64,000 nucleotides of DNA from Lactobacillus johnsonii (GTDB lineage Bacteria; Bacillota; Bacilli; Lactobacillales; Lactobacillaceae): assembly GCF_013487865.1 (NCBI RefSeq), contig NZ_CP047409.1:1054001-1118000 (forward strand). Direction: 5' to 3'. Under the pieces are notes generated by a model. The model searched no databases. It was not told where the DNA came from and was given only the letters and a program-made list of their open reading frames with translations. Of this stretch, positions 1 through 8,746 are shown one piece after another (positions within the stretch are counted from its first letter, which is position 1; every line of letters starts with the position of its first letter). The translations under genes were made by a program, and so were the position numbers.

Positions 1-431
1 TTTCGAACTTGTTGGTTTAGTTCCTTCAGGAGTGGAATTAATTGATCTAATAGCTTTTCGTCTACTCGACTAGAAAGTTTTTTTAATATCAAGTTAAAGC
101 TTTTTTTCATCTCAATAACTTGTTTTTCTCCTAACTGGGTAATATAAATCCGTTTAATTCGAGCAGACTTTTCATCTTGCTTGCGTTGAATATATCCATC
201 ACGTTCAAGATTTTTCAACATATTAGTTACACTGGCATTACGTAAATGAAAATTATCAGCTAGTTCCCTTTGAATCATACCCGGATGCTCTTGAATATAC
301 ATCAAAGTTCGTCCTTGCTGAGGAGTAAGTTGACTAAATTTTACTTCTTCCCCATAAAATCTTTTAGAAAAGTTGAAGTATAAACGGAATAAATCCATCA
401 TTTCTTGATATTTTTCTACTTTATCTGTCAT
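1..431 (-). CDS. MarR-family transcriptional regulator (3' end beyond window)
   Basis: The frame starts with ATG at 431 and stays open to base 1, so the C-terminus lies outside the window; about 143 residues are visible. The translation carries a winged helix-turn-helix of MarR type: a segment reading QRELADNFHLRNASVTNML is followed by LERDGYIQRK and a wing with DEKSARIKRIYIT, the usual MarR order of recognition helix, DGxIxR and basic wing. MarR proteins are dimeric ligand- or redox-responsive repressors; the target is not deducible here. The upstream gene (an Mg2+ ATPase, same strand) ends in its own terminator, so this gene probably has a separate promoter between 432 and 500. Family assignment is firm; role is unknown. 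Confidence 0.85.
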   Translation of the reverse strand, partial: MTDKVEKYQEMMDLFRLYFNFSKRFYGEEVKFSQLTPQQGRTLMYIQEHPGMIQRELADNFHLRNASVTNMLKNLERDGYIQRKQDEKSARIKRIYITQLGEKQVIEMKKSFNLILKKLSSRVDEKLLDQLIPLLKELNQQVR

Positions 432-496
432 CTTTTAACCCCTTTGTTAATAGTTAGAATGTATACTGTTAGATACCTAATTATAAAATATGCCAC

Positions 497-537
497 AATA
501 AAACAAAAGGAAGTATGTAGTAAAACATACTTCCTTT
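497..537 (-). terminator. Intrinsic terminator of the Mg2+ ATPase gene
   Basis: A 13-bp perfect stem (506-518 with 525-537, AAAGGAAGTATGT and its complement) with a 6-nt loop is followed, reading leftward, by a T-rich run. It sits between the ATPase stop codon and the MarR gene. Confidence 0.8.
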
Positions 538-562
538 AAAAATAGATTTAATATTAAAACAA

Positions 563-3241
563 TTAGATTAAATATTTCTCTGATTTTAGATACCATTTCT
601 TTACTAACATCGTTAAAGCAATGTATAAAATTAGTAAAATAAATACAATTCCTAAAAAATATACTGGAATTGGGCCAAATTTCACTGCTTTTGCGACAGG
701 AATAATAAATGGTAACATAGTCCCAATTGCAGCCATACCAATCGTTGCCCAGGTAACAATTGCTGTAGCATGCTGTTTAATAAATGGGAGGCCTGGATCT
801 CTAAGTGCATGAATAACCATTTCTTGGGTCCAAAGCGATTCAATAAACCAGCCAGTACAAAAGACAGCTGAAAAAAGTAATTTTTGTGAAGCAGTTGCTC
901 CTGCATAGCTACTTCCGATAATTTGTGGACAAACTATAAAGAACAGTAATGCAAAAGTTATGATGTCAAAAATCGAAGATGTAGGACCAAAATAGAACAT
1001 AAACTTAGGAAGCTTCTTCGTACTCCACTTTCTTGGTTCAGATAAATAATGTTTATTCATTGTATCGAATGGAATTGATAGACAGCTGGTACCGTACATT
1101 AAGTCTAAAATGAGAAGTTGAACTGGAAGCATTGGAAGAAAAGGAAGAAATGAGGATGCTACTAAAATTGATAAAATATTACCAAAATTAGATGAAAGCG
1201 TAATTTTAATATACTTCATCGTATTTCCAAATACTTGGCGACCAATTTGAACAGCTTTTTCTAAAATCATTAGGTCTTTGTGTAACAAAATTATATCAGC
1301 AGATTTTTTAGCAATGTCTACGGCTGTATCAACGGAAATAGCAACATCAGCCGCTTTCATAGCCGGCGCATCATTAATTCCGTCTCCCATATAAGCAACA
1401 GTATGGTTATTTTCTCTTAATAATTGAATAATTTGTGCCTTTTGTTGAGGAGATAGTTTTACAAAAACATCACATTCTTCAATCATTTTCTTCAATTCAG
1501 CTGAACTTTTATTTTCTAAGTCCTTTCCCTGATACACGCAATTGATATCTAATCCAACTTGTTTGCCAACATTTCTAGTGACAGCTTCATTGTCTCCAGT
1601 TAAGATCTTTACAGTAATTCCATCCCTCTTTAAAGCTGTTAAGGCAGCTTTGGCACTATCCTTTGGTGGATCTAAAAATGCTAAAAATCCAGTTAAAATT
1701 AGTTCTTTCTCATCATCAACACTGAATTCACCAACAGGAGCAGGATTCTTTTTATAAGCGAGCAATACCACCCGTAACCCATCTTGATTCATTTGATTGA
1801 TCTTATTTAAAATTTCTTGTCTCTGCTCTTGATCAAGCATGGTAATTTTATCGTTAATTTCCAACCGATTAGAGCAAGCAAGCATTTCTTCAGCAGCTCC
1901 TTTTGTTACTAATAAGTGTTCATGCTTCTTATTCATTACCACGACACTCATTCGTCTTCTTTTAAAGTCAAAGGGAATCTCATCAATTTTTTGATAATTT
2001 TGGTTAATTTCTTCTGTATCTAATTCATCTTTAGCTGCATTAATGATTGCCTTATCAATTAAGTCTTTCATCCCTGTTTGATAGTAACTGTTCAAGTATG
2101 ATAGTTCTAAGACTTTTGATTTTTCTTCTAAATCCAAATCATAGTGACGTTCTAAAACTACTTTATCTTGTGTTAAGGTTCCAGTTTTATCTGTGCAAAG
2201 AATATCAGCGGAGCCAAAGTTTTGAATTGAATTCATTCGTTTAACAATTGTTTCGTGCCTTGCCATTTCAACTGATCCCTTAACTAGATTGCTTGTAACA
2301 ATTACAGGAAGCATTTCTGGAGTTAGTCCCACAGCTGTAGCAATAGCAAAAATCAATGCATTAAGCCAATCCCCTTTGGTTAAGCCATTAATTAAAAATA
2401 CAAGAGGTGCAATTACGGCGGTCATAATCAATAAAATCTTTGAAACATTTTTGATTCCAATATCAAAAGTTGTTTCTTTATTTTTATTCTTGCTAAGAGT
2501 ACGTGCTAAATTACCAAAAACTGTCTCATCACCTGTAGCAAATACAACGCCCATTGCAGAGCCCGAAACAATATTTGTTCCCTCATATAAAATATTCGGA
2601 TAATCTAGATAGTTATCATTTTCCTTTGGCTTTTCATCTGCTAGTTTTTCAACAGGACTAGATTCACCATTTAATGAACTTGCTGAACAAAAGAGATCCT
2701 TACTTTTTAATAAATACAGATCTGCTGGTACTAGATCTCCAGCAGTTAGATTGATGATATCACCAACTACAACATCTTTAGTCGGTAATTCTTGATCTTT
2801 CCCATCTCGTTTGATATTCGTGGTTACAGATACCATATTTAATAGTGAATCAACTGCGTCACTGGTTTTAACATTCTGGATAAAACTAGTTATTCCAGAA
2901 ATTAAAACCATTGTAATCATAATAATGACTGTACTGAGATCCTTTTGATCTGCAGGAACAAAAAGATAGTTAGTCAAAAAAGATAAAAGAGCTAAAAACA
3001 GTAATACTCCTGTAAATGGAGTCATGAAAGCATCAAATAAAAAATGCAATTTTGGATGACACTCTTTATTTGATACTTCATTTAACCCATCGCGCTCTAA
3101 ACGCTTTTTTGCTTGCGCAGGGTTTAACCCATTAATTGACGTATCTAATTGCTTTAATACTTCACTCTTTTCTTTTCCAGCAATTTGCTTAGCTAAAGTC
3201 GCATCAGTTACTACACGATCTTTAGAGTTGAATTTTAACAT
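563..3241 (-). CDS. mgtA: Magnesium-translocating P-type ATPase
   Basis: P-type ATPase of about 892 residues importing Mg2+ across the cytoplasmic membrane at the cost of ATP. Visible landmarks in order: an N-terminal cytoplasmic segment, a first membrane pair, the actuator loop (LNGESSPVEK), the phosphorylation motif DKTGTLT, the hinge TGDNEAVT and GDGINDAPAMKAADVA, then C-terminal membrane helices containing LLILDLMYGTSCLSIPFD. Start chosen at the ATG at 3241, which has GAGGGAG about 8 nt upstream; a longer frame reaching 3301 only translates the riboswitch terminator hairpin and is not coding. The M-box leader upstream supports Mg2+ as substrate. Monocistronic: terminators lie on both sides. 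Confidence 0.93.
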   Translation of the reverse strand: MLKFNSKDRVVTDATLAKQIAGKEKSEVLKQLDTSINGLNPAQAKKRLERDGLNEVSNKECHPKLHFLFDAFMTPFTGVLLFLALLSFLTNYLFVPADQKDLSTVIIMITMVLISGITSFIQNVKTSDAVDSLLNMVSVTTNIKRDGKDQELPTKDVVVGDIINLTAGDLVPADLYLLKSKDLFCSASSLNGESSPVEKLADEKPKENDNYLDYPNILYEGTNIVSGSAMGVVFATGDETVFGNLARTLSKNKNKETTFDIGIKNVSKILLIMTAVIAPLVFLINGLTKGDWLNALIFAIATAVGLTPEMLPVIVTSNLVKGSVEMARHETIVKRMNSIQNFGSADILCTDKTGTLTQDKVVLERHYDLDLEEKSKVLELSYLNSYYQTGMKDLIDKAIINAAKDELDTEEINQNYQKIDEIPFDFKRRRMSVVVMNKKHEHLLVTKGAAEEMLACSNRLEINDKITMLDQEQRQEILNKINQMNQDGLRVVLLAYKKNPAPVGEFSVDDEKELILTGFLAFLDPPKDSAKAALTALKRDGITVKILTGDNEAVTRNVGKQVGLDINCVYQGKDLENKSSAELKKMIEECDVFVKLSPQQKAQIIQLLRENNHTVAYMGDGINDAPAMKAADVAISVDTAVDIAKKSADIILLHKDLMILEKAVQIGRQVFGNTMKYIKITLSSNFGNILSILVASSFLPFLPMLPVQLLILDLMYGTSCLSIPFDTMNKHYLSEPRKWSTKKLPKFMFYFGPTSSIFDIITFALLFFIVCPQIIGSSYAGATASQKLLFSAVFCTGWFIESLWTQEMVIHALRDPGLPFIKQHATAIVTWATIGMAAIGTMLPFIIPVAKAVKFGPIPVYFLGIVFILLILYIALTMLVKKWYLKSEKYLI

Positions 3242-3272
3242 AGTAATCTCTCCCTCTAAAAAATCGGCAAAC

Positions 3273-3312
3273 AAACAAAAAGACCAACGCAAAAACTGCA
3301 TTGGTCTTATAA
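3273..3312 (-). terminator. Riboswitch-controlled attenuator in front of mgtA
   Basis: Read leftward, AAGACCAATGCA and TGCGTTGGTCTT form a 12-bp stem (one G-U pair) with a short T-rich loop, followed by TTTTTG. It lies between the M-box aptamer and the mgtA ribosome binding site, as expected for a terminator exposed when Mg2+ is high. Confidence 0.85.
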
Positions 3313-3329
3313 TAGCGATTTAATACTCG

Positions 3330-3480
3330 TCGTTCAGTTTTAACACTACGTAACGTAAAGTTTTTTCAACTAGCTGACTGGGAAAAGCCTTAACTCGACA
3401 GTTCCTGTTTGACCCGTTGGCATCTCTGGATGTTCCTGAGCATCAGCATATATTTACGTAGGAGTCTCACCTAACAGTTT
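3330..3480 (-). ncRNA. M-box (ykoK) magnesium riboswitch aptamer
   Basis: The leftward leader of mgtA contains M-box conserved blocks in the right order: GTTAGGTGAGACTCCTACGT, then GATGCC-AACGGGTCAA, then AGGAACTGTCGAGTTAAGG, then the closing strand near TACGTAGTGTTAAAACT. These match the aptamer I know from Bacillus subtilis mgtE. In that family Mg2+ binding compacts the RNA and frees a terminator, which is present at 3273-3312. The promoter should lie in the A/T-rich stretch 3500-3600; I could not pick one -35/-10 pair with confidence. Confidence 0.92.
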
Positions 3481-3622
3481 ATTTGCTTCTTTATTTAATT
3501 AACGACTATAGCCTAAACGACTATTTTTTATTATTCAACCGTCTTTATAATTTCTTTACTTTCTTAAAAAAATCGAAATATTTTACTTCAAGTATTCTTT
3601 AAAGAAATTATCAAGTTTACGA

Positions 3623-3658
3623 AAAAAGTTAAGTACTACAGTCAGTACTTAACTTTTT
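3623..3658 (-). terminator. Terminator of the cupin gene
   Basis: A 15-bp perfect stem (AAAAAGTTAAGTACT and its complement) with a 6-nt loop and A/T tracts on both sides; it could work in both directions but lies just downstream of the leftward cupin gene. Confidence 0.85.
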
Positions 3659-3693
3659 ATCTACCTAATTCATTAATATAAACTCTATTAAAT

Positions 3694-4107
3694 TTAACCT
3701 AACTTATCGTATTCTTCATCAGAAACTGGCTCAAGCCAAGTGGTTTTACCGTCTCCGACCATTACTGCTACATGAGCAAACCATGAATCCTTGGTAGCAC
3801 CATGCCAGTGTTTAGTATTAGGGTTAACAATTACAACATCCCCGGGAACCATCTTCTGTGCTGGTTTACCTTCTTCTTGATACCAACCTTCACCTGCAAC
3901 GGCAATTAGGATTCGAGGAATTGAGTGCATGTGCCAATCATTACGACAACCAGGCTCAAAACTTACATTACTTACACCAGTTTTAGCCTCTTTACTTGAT
4001 GCTAAAGGATTGAGGTAACTCTTTCCTTGAAAGTATTTTGCGTATGCTTCGTTAAATTTACCAAAGCCAAAGACACTATTTTTTACTTCTTCTTCATTTT
4101 TTGCCAT
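3694..4107 (-). CDS. Cupin-domain protein
   Basis: A single-domain cupin of 137 residues. The metal-binding cupin motif is visible as NDWHMHSIPRILIAVAGEGWY followed by VPGDVVIVNPNTKHWHGAT, with histidines in the usual places for a bound metal ion. Such small cupins are often annotated as carboxymuconolactone-decarboxylase-associated; no decarboxylase domain is present here, and the substrate cannot be read from the sequence. Start chosen at ATG 4107 because ACGGAGGAAAA lies just upstream; a frame extending to 4143 has no comparable site. Monocistronic, next to and divergent from thiol peroxidase, so a stress or detoxification role is possible but unproven. Confidence 0.82.
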   Translation of the reverse strand: MAKNEEEVKNSVFGFGKFNEAYAKYFQGKSYLNPLASSKEAKTGVSNVSFEPGCRNDWHMHSIPRILIAVAGEGWYQEEGKPAQKMVPGDVVIVNPNTKHWHGATKDSWFAHVAVMVGDGKTTWLEPVSDEEYDKLG

Positions 4108-4303
4108 TATTTTTTCCTCCGTAAAACTCTTTATTTCTCTCATCTATTAGTTTATATCTACCCTTTATAAATTAAAAATAGTTATTTCTACTAGACATCT
4201 ATGCATTTAAGGTATGGTATTTTACTACATAGGCTAAATATTTAAGATACCTCCTATAATTTGCTATATTTAAGATAATAAGAAGAAAGAGAGGGTATAA
4301 CTT

Positions 4304-4798
4304 ATGAAAATCACTTTTAAAGGTAAAGAAGTTAAATTAATAGGTACTCCGCCAGCAGTTGGTGAAGAAATGCCTAATTTTGCAGTACTAAATAAGAACA
4401 ATCAAGAATTCACTAAGTCTGATTTGTTAGGTAAATTTAGTTTAATTAGTGTAGTACCAGATATTAATACTCCTGTTTGCAGTATTCAAACCAAAACTTT
4501 TAATAAAACAATGGATAAATTTCCAGAAATTAACTTTTTGACTATTTCAACTAATACGGTTGAAGACCAGCAAACTTGGTGTGCTGCCGAAGATGTTAAA
4601 AATATGCAATTGATGTCTGATAAAAATTTTTCATTTGGTAAGGCAACTGGCTTATTAATTCCTGAATCCGGTATTCTTGCTCGTTCTGTTTGGGTCCTCG
4701 ATCCTAATGGGAAAATTCTATACCGTGAATTAGTTGATGAAATTACACATGAGCCAAACTATGATGCAGTATTAAACGAATTAAAACAATTGCATTAA
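4304..4798 (+). CDS. tpx: Thiol peroxidase (Tpx, atypical 2-Cys peroxiredoxin)
   Basis: Reduces hydrogen peroxide and alkyl hydroperoxides with thioredoxin as electron donor, in the cytoplasm. At 164 residues it has the normal Tpx length. The peroxidatic cysteine is Cys59 in PDINTPVCSIQT and the resolving cysteine is Cys93 in TWCAAEDV; the 34-residue spacing is that of Tpx proteins. ATG at 4304 follows AGAGAGGG. A strong terminator follows at 4822-4868, so it is monocistronic. In a catalase-poor lactic acid bacterium this is a main peroxide defence enzyme (family knowledge). Confidence 0.93.
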   Translation: MKITFKGKEVKLIGTPPAVGEEMPNFAVLNKNNQEFTKSDLLGKFSLISVVPDINTPVCSIQTKTFNKTMDKFPEINFLTISTNTVEDQQTWCAAEDVKNMQLMSDKNFSFGKATGLLIPESGILARSVWVLDPNGKILYRELVDEITHEPNYDAVLNELKQLH

Positions 4799-4821
4799 TG
4801 TTTATCAAAATCAGTTTATAG

Positions 4822-4868
4822 AAAAAGCGTTTACCAGATTTTAAAGTCTTGATGGTAAACACTTTTTT
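4822..4868 (+). terminator. Terminator of tpx
   Basis: AAAAAGCGTTTACCA pairs with TGGTAAACACTTTTTT across a 16-nt loop and ends in a T run. Confidence 0.85.
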
Positions 4869-4931
4869 CTTGATTAAAATTTAATATAAAATGGTTAAAG
4901 AACTACCACGAATAATTAAGGAGGATTAGAT

Positions 4932-5264
4932 ATGTCATTAACAGTTAATCTTTACTACACTGGTAAAAATGGAAGCGCTCGTAAATTCGCTGAAGAAATG
5001 GAAAGCAGCGGTGTAGCCGACCGTATTAGGAAAGAACCAGGAAATGAAAAATATGAATATTTCATTCCATTAGATGATCCTGAAACTATTCTTCTAATTG
5101 ATAGCTGGAAAAATCAAGAATCTCTTGATGCCCACCATGCTTCACCAATGATGCAAGAATTAGCCGACCTACGTAAAAAGTATGATCTTCATATGCGTGT
5201 AGAACGTTATATTTCTGACGAGAATGGTATTCCAAGCAGTGATCAAAAATTTATTCGAAAATAA
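4932..5264 (+). CDS. Antibiotic biosynthesis monooxygenase (ABM/YgiN-like) protein
   Basis: A 110-residue ferredoxin-fold ABM domain protein. The N-terminal beta strand (SLTVNLYYTGK), the central ETILLIDSWKNQESLDAHHASPMM and the helix that follows match the dimeric alpha/beta barrel of putative quinol monooxygenases such as YgiN, where the W-x(4-6)-LDAH segment is characteristic. The reaction in lactobacilli is unknown; the family includes quinol oxidation and heme-degrading members. GGAGG 8 nt upstream of ATG 4932 supports the start. Single gene between two terminators; adjacency to tpx fits redox stress, but that is inference. Confidence 0.82.
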   Translation: MSLTVNLYYTGKNGSARKFAEEMESSGVADRIRKEPGNEKYEYFIPLDDPETILLIDSWKNQESLDAHHASPMMQELADLRKKYDLHMRVERYISDENGIPSSDQKFIRK

Positions 5265-5293
5265 TAGATTTTTAACCATATTCAAAGACTAAT

Positions 5294-5345
5294 AAAAAGG
5301 CGCATGCCTAATATCTAAAAAAGATATTAGCTTACGCCTTTTTTT
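5294..5345. terminator. Bidirectional terminator between convergent genes
   Basis: AAAAAGGCG...CTAATATC pairs with GATATTAG...CGCCTTTTTTT, with flanking A and T runs on opposite sides. It serves the ABM gene from the left and the hypothetical gene from the right; the stop codon of the latter (5332-5334) lies inside the stem. Confidence 0.85.
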
Positions 5346-5784
5346 CTGTATAAACCTCTAAAAATGTACTATTGTTGAACTTGCTATTAGTAACATAAGA
5401 ACTAGAATCAGACTTTAGAACAATCATTAAAGCGTTAGATTCACCATAGTTTGCATCTTCCCATGGCATATAAATATTTTTAGTTTTTCCAGATTTAAAA
5501 ATCAAATCTACATCAACTAAATCATGGAATTTAGCAATCCGGTCAGCTAAATTATATTCTTCTGAGGTTTCAATGGTATTTACTCTGTCCCAGTCAGCAA
5601 TCATAGTAAACCCATCACATTCAAGGCCTGTTTTAAGGACATCACTATCTTCTTCTTCATGGTCCCAGCGATGGCTTAAGTTAGTATATACATTTTTAAA
5701 ATTAAAATAAGGAATATACTCAATTGGAATTTGCTCAGACTCACAATTTTCAAAATTAAATTGAATTGCTTTTAACTTTTCCAT
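5332..5784 (-). CDS. Hypothetical cytoplasmic protein
   Basis: 150 residues, acidic, no membrane segment and no signal peptide. I do not recognise the family. It begins MEKLKAIQFNFENCES and contains a tryptophan/aspartate-rich middle (LSHRWDHEEEDSD, MIADWDRVNTIE) and an IYMPWEDANYGESNA segment near the end. Start chosen at ATG 5784; GAGAGG lies 13 nt upstream, slightly far, and an alternative TTG start exists at 5805. Monocistronic, ending in the shared bidirectional terminator. Confidence 0.6.
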   Translation of the reverse strand: MEKLKAIQFNFENCESEQIPIEYIPYFNFKNVYTNLSHRWDHEEEDSDVLKTGLECDGFTMIADWDRVNTIETSEEYNLADRIAKFHDLVDVDLIFKSGKTKNIYMPWEDANYGESNALMIVLKSDSSSYVTNSKFNNSTFLEVYTEKKA

Positions 5785-5928
5785 ACTATGCTTCCATCCT
5801 CTCAAACTTTACTGAATTGCCACTTTATTATACAAAATTATTTAACAATTTTAACTAATTAACAAGGATGAAAAATATATAGGCTTCAATATAATACTTT
5901 TTATCTTCTTTAGATAATTTGGTCATAA

Positions 5929-5966
5929 GAACCCCCCGAAATTCGTGTCCGAATTTCGAGGGTCAC
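5929..5966 (-). terminator. Probable terminator of the UvrA-like gene
   Basis: A 14-bp, unusually GC-containing stem (ACCCTCGAAATTCG with its complement) and a 4-nt loop lie 28 bp after the gene. The following T tract is poor (GGTTCTTATG), so termination efficiency is uncertain. Confidence 0.55.
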
Positions 5967-5993
5967 TACAATTCTTAGATTGGCTACTTCTTA

Positions 5994-8516
5994 TTAACTA
6001 TTTATTTTATTTAATTTAAACTGATCGACATAATCTGCTAAATACTTCACGGTCAGGCTGTGCGGATCTTTAATTAATTCTAATGGTCTACCTTTAGCCA
6101 CTAACTTTCCTCCATTTTCACCACCACGTGGCCCTAAATCAAGCATGTAGTCAGTATTAACGATTAAGTTAAGATCATGCGTAATAGTAATTATAGTTGC
6201 GCCTTGATCAAGAAGTTTTTGCATTACATGAACTAATACCTTTACATCTAAGGGATGCAGACCAATAGTAGGTTCATCAAAAACAAATAAGGTATCGTCT
6301 TGTCTCTGACTTAAGTGTGTTACTAATTTTAATCTCTGCGCTTCCCCACCAGACAAAGTTGGTGTACTTTCTCCTAAGTGTAAATAATCAAGACCTACTT
6401 CTTTCAATAAAAGTAGATCGCGTTCAATTTTTGGAACTTCTTTAAAAATTGGAATGGCTTCGTTTATATCCAAGTTAAGAACATCAACAATTGAAAGATC
6501 ATGCCATTTAACTTTCTGAATTTTCTGATTATATCGATCTCCATGGCAAGTAGGACATGTTTGTTGCATATCCGGTAAAAACTGGATATCTAAAGTAACG
6601 ATTCCGGTACCACCACAAGTGGGACAAGCCCCTTCTTTATTATTATAAGAGAAGTAACTTGGAGTATAATACTTTTCTTTGGCTAAAGGTTGCTGAGCAA
6701 AGAGCTTACGCAAATTATCCATAATCGAAGTATAAGTTGCGACTGTTGAACGCGTACTCTTTCCAATTGGAGAAGCATCCACACTTACAACATGGTGCAC
6801 AGGAGAATTAAATTCTTTAACTTGCTTTGGTAAAGGCTCTCCCTTATCTTGGGCCTTAATTGCTGGAACAATAGAATCTAAAATCAAACTAGTCTTACCT
6901 GCTCATGAAAAGCCAGTTACAGCAGTAATTTGATTTACAGGAATGCCTGCTTTAATATCATGTAAATTAAAATAGTGATCTACTTCAAAAGTAATTTGGT
7001 CGGAATTAACTTGATCACTAACTTTACGAGCCATTAAATCGGCTTTGCCATCTAAATAAGGTGTAATTAAAGATTGAGGATCTTTTTCAATTTCTAAAGG
7101 AGTGCCTTGATCCAAAATTTCTCCTCCAGCTTCACCAGAACCAGGACCAATTTCAATAATTTCATCAGCTGCTTTTATAATATCAACGTTATGATCAACG
7201 ACCACAAGAGAATTACCTTGTGCAACTAATTTTCGAAATACTTTAATTAATCCATCAACATTAGCGGGATGCAATCCAATTGAAGGTTCATCTAAAACGT
7301 ATAAAACTCCGGTAGTTTCTGTACGTAAAGTTCTAGCAAGTTGGATTCTTTGTAATTCACCAGTAGACAAGGTATTCCCAGCTCGTGCCATGGTTAAATA
7401 ATCTAATCCTAAATCCAGTAATGGCTGCAAATTATTAATAAATTCATTGAGTAGGGCTTTAGCCATGGGATGCATATTTTCTGGCAGACTAGCGAGAACT
7501 TCTTTACTCCATTTAGGCAAATCGCCTAGTTGCATATGTTGAACTTGATCAATATTTTTTCCATTAACTAACTGATTAAGTAGTTCTGGACAAAGACGCG
7601 TTCCATGACAAACGGGACAAGTTGAATAAGTAAAAAATTCTGCAAGACGTTTCTGTGCTCGTTCACTTTTACTACTTTCAGCAGACTTTAATACTGCTTG
7701 ATGCGCATTTTCATATAAGGCATTAAAATTATGAAAAACGCGACCTGTTCCTGATAATAAATCCATCTTATACTTCTTTTCAGGGCCATTTAAAACAAAG
7801 TCTTTCTCTTTCTCAGTTAAATCCTTATAGGGAATGTCAATTCTAACACCTGCATGTTCAGCTACATTTGGCATAAAGTTCCTTCCAGGTAAGTTCCAAG
7901 AAGCTACCGCACCGTCTTTAATTGATAGATTGGGATCGGTAATTAATTTACTTTCGTCTAATTGGCGTACCTTACCAGTTCCACCGCAACGCTCACAAGC
8001 TCCATCAGAATTAAAAGAAAAATCTTCCGCACTTGGAACGTGAAACTTTACACCACAAGTTGGACAAGTAGCCTGCCCCATCTCATCTCCGGACTTTGAC
8101 ATTGCTTCTGCAATATCTAAACTTGGAGCAACTCGGTGTCCATTCGGACAAACGGGTGAACCCAATCTTGAGAAAATAAGCCGTAAAACATTATATGTTT
8201 CAGTGGTTGTACCAACTGTAGCTCGTTCATTAGGAACACTTGGCCGCTGGCGGAGAGCTAAGGCAGATGGAATATGTTTTACACTAGTTACATCCGCTTG
8301 CGCACCTTGCTTAATCCGTCGACGCATATAGGTAGATAGAGCATCCAAGTAACGGTGCGACCCTTCTTCATATAAAATTCCCATTGCTAGGGATGACTTT
8401 CCTGACCCCGAAAGTCCTGAAATAGCCACAAACTTATGAAGTGGGATATCTACATTAATATTCTTTAAGTTATGAACACGCCCACCACGAACTTCAATCT
8501 TTTTTGGGACTGCCAT
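5994..8516 (-). pseudogene. UvrA-like ABC excinuclease paralogue, split by in-frame TGA
   Basis: One continuous frame of 841 codons runs from ATG 8516 to the stop at 5994, interrupted only by TGA at 6905-6903. The N-terminal part has Walker A (GLSGSGKSSLA), two CxxC zinc modules, a degenerate signature (LSTGELQR) and Walker B (LYVLDEPSIGLHP). The C-terminal part has CPTCGGTG/CPTCHGDRY, the canonical LSGGEAQR and LFVFDEPTIGLHP. The stop falls inside the second Walker A: the text reads VTGFS-stop-AGKTSLI where glycine (GGA) is expected. At about 840 residues this resembles the shorter UvrA/DrrC-type paralogues rather than the 940-residue housekeeping UvrA. As written the N-terminal half would be 537 residues, with a possible restart at 6887 lacking Walker A. 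Confidence 0.88.
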
Positions 8517-8666
8517 TTTATTTCCTTCTTTATCATTTTTATAATTGAGATAATTTGTACCTATACATTAATAGGAAACTTTTTACTCAGTTGTTAAATT
8601 TCTGTTTTCATGCATATTCTATGTGTAGTTTTTTCTCTTAAAATTTATAGTTCTCCTTAACATAAT

Positions 8667-8684
8667 TTTCCAAACTGGAAAAAA
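8667..8684. promoter_or_regulatory. Small inverted repeat upstream of the repeat array
   Basis: TTTTCC-AAACT-GGAAAA is a short palindrome immediately left of the first 10-bp repeat; possibly an operator half or part of the promoter of the ATPase gene. No function is established. Confidence 0.3.
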
Positions 8685-8729
8685 GTTATAAAAAGTTATA
8701 AAATTAAATAAAAGTTATAAAAAGTTATA
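8681..8729 (+). repeat. Four-copy array of the 10-bp repeat AAAAGTTATA
   Basis: Copies start at 8681, 8691, 8710 and 8720: two tandem pairs separated by 9 bp. The array ends 4 bp before the ribosome binding site (GAGG at 8734) of the ATPase gene at 8747, so it lies in its promoter/5' leader. A related but different 10-bp unit precedes the paralogous gene at 10168. Confidence 0.85.
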
Positions 8730-8746
8730 AAAAGAGGTGTAACTAA

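Noticed and set aside
3241-3301. Longer N-terminus for the Mg2+ ATPase
   Set aside because: These 20 codons read the riboswitch terminator stem and the ribosome binding site; ATG 3241 has the proper site.
6903-6905. TGA as selenocysteine codon
   Set aside because: The residue is the glycine of a Walker A motif, where selenocysteine is not known, and no selenium genes are visible in the window.
8681-8729. Chromosomal origin or plasmid origin
   Set aside because: No dnaA, dnaN or rep gene and no DnaA boxes seen; the repeats are placed as promoter or initiator sites of one gene, so an origin is only a speculation noted in the findings.
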